From contig RDXN01000034.1 in NCBI GenBank assembly GCA_004292855.1, positions 62,001 to 126,000 of the forward strand: a DNA stretch of 64,000 nt, written 5' to 3'. This document shows, piece after piece, positions 63,304 through 64,000 of the stretch (positions are counted from its first letter, which is position 1; each line of letters opens with the position of its first letter). A model generated the notes under the pieces. It made no database searches. It saw only the letters and a list, made by a program, of their open reading frames with translations, and was not told where the DNA came from. The position numbers and the translations under genes are program-made. This DNA comes from Cytophagales bacterium (GTDB lineage: Bacteria > Bacteroidota > Bacteroidia > Cytophagales > Spirosomataceae).

Positions 63304-64000
63304 GGCGGAGTTGGGCGGGGTTGACTAACCGGCTGGACAAATTTACGAAAAGCAGGCGTGTAATAAATCCGGTATGCTTTGAGTTGCACCGAATCGATCC
63401 GTCCGGGCATGATGGTTCGGAGCCACGGGCGCAGGTTCTGAAAATCGGGGTGGGCCATTATGGCCACGTCGGCGGGTTGCCAGTGGTTGCCCGTTGGCCA
63501 GATACCGTAATGCTTATGGAAGTACGGCACAACGTAATCGAAGGCAAACACATTAGAGCGGGGTGGCAGGTTGCGGGCCACGGCCCGAATAACACTAAGG
63601 TCGGCGGGGTCGAGGAACGTGCGGTTCATCCTGGCACCGGGCGGACCGATGAGAGCCGCTTTCAATTCGCGTGGGCCGGGCAAATCGGGGCGGGCTAACC
63701 AGAGAAGGGGTAGTTGAATGAGCCAAAGCCCCGCCACCGACAGGCGCATTGAGCGGGCCGGAACAGAACGAAGCTGTTCGGCAAAGGTCAGGCATACCAA
63801 CACCAGAAACCCCGCCGAGAAGCCCCAAACGAGCACAAAGCGCGGGGGCCACGTAAACGCCACCAGGTAAAATAGTGATTGATCAATATAATGCGCGCTT
63901 TGTACGCCGTTCAGCACCGTGAGCACAACGACGCCCACTGTCCAAATAAGCAAAACTACCTGTCGGACAGCGGCTTGCAACGGGCGAATAAGAAGAAACA
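63300..64000 (-). CDS. Membrane protein of unknown function (5' truncated)
   Basis: Visible part about 233 residues. The frame stays open to the right window edge (upstream codons read FLLIRPL), and the TTG at 63980 is therefore not a convincing start. About four hydrophobic segments lie in the first 110 residues, followed by a soluble part (DLSVIRAVARNLPPRSNVFAFDYVVPYFHKHYG) that resembles the periplasmic domain after the membrane part of glycosyltransferase-like proteins; too weak to name. Ends 4 bp inside the next gene. Confidence 0.65.
   Translation of the reverse strand, partial: FLLIRPLQAAVRQVVLLIWTVGVVVLTVLNGVQSAHYIDQSLFYLVAFTWPPRFVLVWGFSAGFLVLVCLTFAEQLRSVPARSMRLSVAGLWLIQLPLLWLARPDLPGPRELKAALIGPPGARMNRTFLDPADLSVIRAVARNLPPRSNVFAFDYVVPYFHKHYGIWPTGNHWQPADVAIMAHPDFQNLRPWLRTIMPGRIDSVQLKAYRIYYTPAFRKFVQPVSQPRPTPP

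Overview
The window looks like a chromosomal piece of a Bacteroidota bacterium of the order Cytophagales, most like the Spirosoma/Fibrella group. Three things point there: type IX secretion (T9SS) C-terminal sorting domains on several secreted proteins; TonB-dependent receptor and carboxypeptidase-regulatory-like domains; and -7 boxes of the Bacteroidota form TAnnTTTG in front of many genes, with little Shine-Dalgarno sequence. I see no rRNA, tRNA, CRISPR array, transposase or phage gene.

Layout. (1) 1-3.1 kb: a tight operon of a Yip1-like membrane protein (cut by the window edge), a membrane-anchored thioredoxin-fold protein, a possible 24-residue hydrophobic peptide and a C39-peptidase ABC exporter. 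(2) 3.1-8.3 kb: a gene-poor stretch with a possible antisense RNA, then signalling genes: a single-domain response regulator, an NtrC-type sigma-54 activator, a small outer-membrane barrel and a receiver-PAS-histidine kinase. (3) 8.5-14.9 kb: genes of stress/storage type (Cys-rich four-helix protein, FMN-binding general stress protein, DUF3891, GlgX, two tandem SDR enzymes). (4) 14.9-25.6 kb: TonB receptor, MarR-like regulator, GreA-like protein, Uma2 protein, a 7TM histidine kinase/LuxR pair, a secreted protein of unknown function and a lipoprotein N-acyltransferase. (5) 25.6-33.3 kb: a repeat-rich surface protein and two very large paralogous T9SS proteins built from Ig-like repeats. (6) 33.4-39.1 kb: membrane protein, FAD oxidoreductase, a YoeB toxin-antitoxin pair and a membrane pyrophosphatase fused to an OmpA domain. 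(7) 39.3-51.5 kb: a frameshifted MG2/TonB-plug protein, a T9SS carbohydrate esterase, a large PIG-L deacetylase, Lrp regulator plus alanine dehydrogenase, and a sulfatase. (8) 51.6-64 kb: two cupin/AraC modules plus a decayed third AraC gene, a hydrolase, a broken HNH nuclease with its small partner gene, a second PIG-L protein, a membrane-tethered putative regulator, DUF2911 and LamG-like proteins, and a split YeeE/YedE sulfur transporter.

The most striking non-coding signal is a family of long intergenic inverted repeats (about 10.5, 34.2 and 48.1 kb). They share outer and inner consensus blocks, but the middle of the arms differs from copy to copy while staying self-complementary within each copy. 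All three sit at gene 3' ends. Unrelated long dyads occur at 5.7 and 13.9 kb. The most striking protein is the H+/Na+ pyrophosphatase-OmpA fusion at 36.4-39.1 kb.

All calls come from reading the sequence and translations. No database or folding program was run. Family names come from motif recognition.
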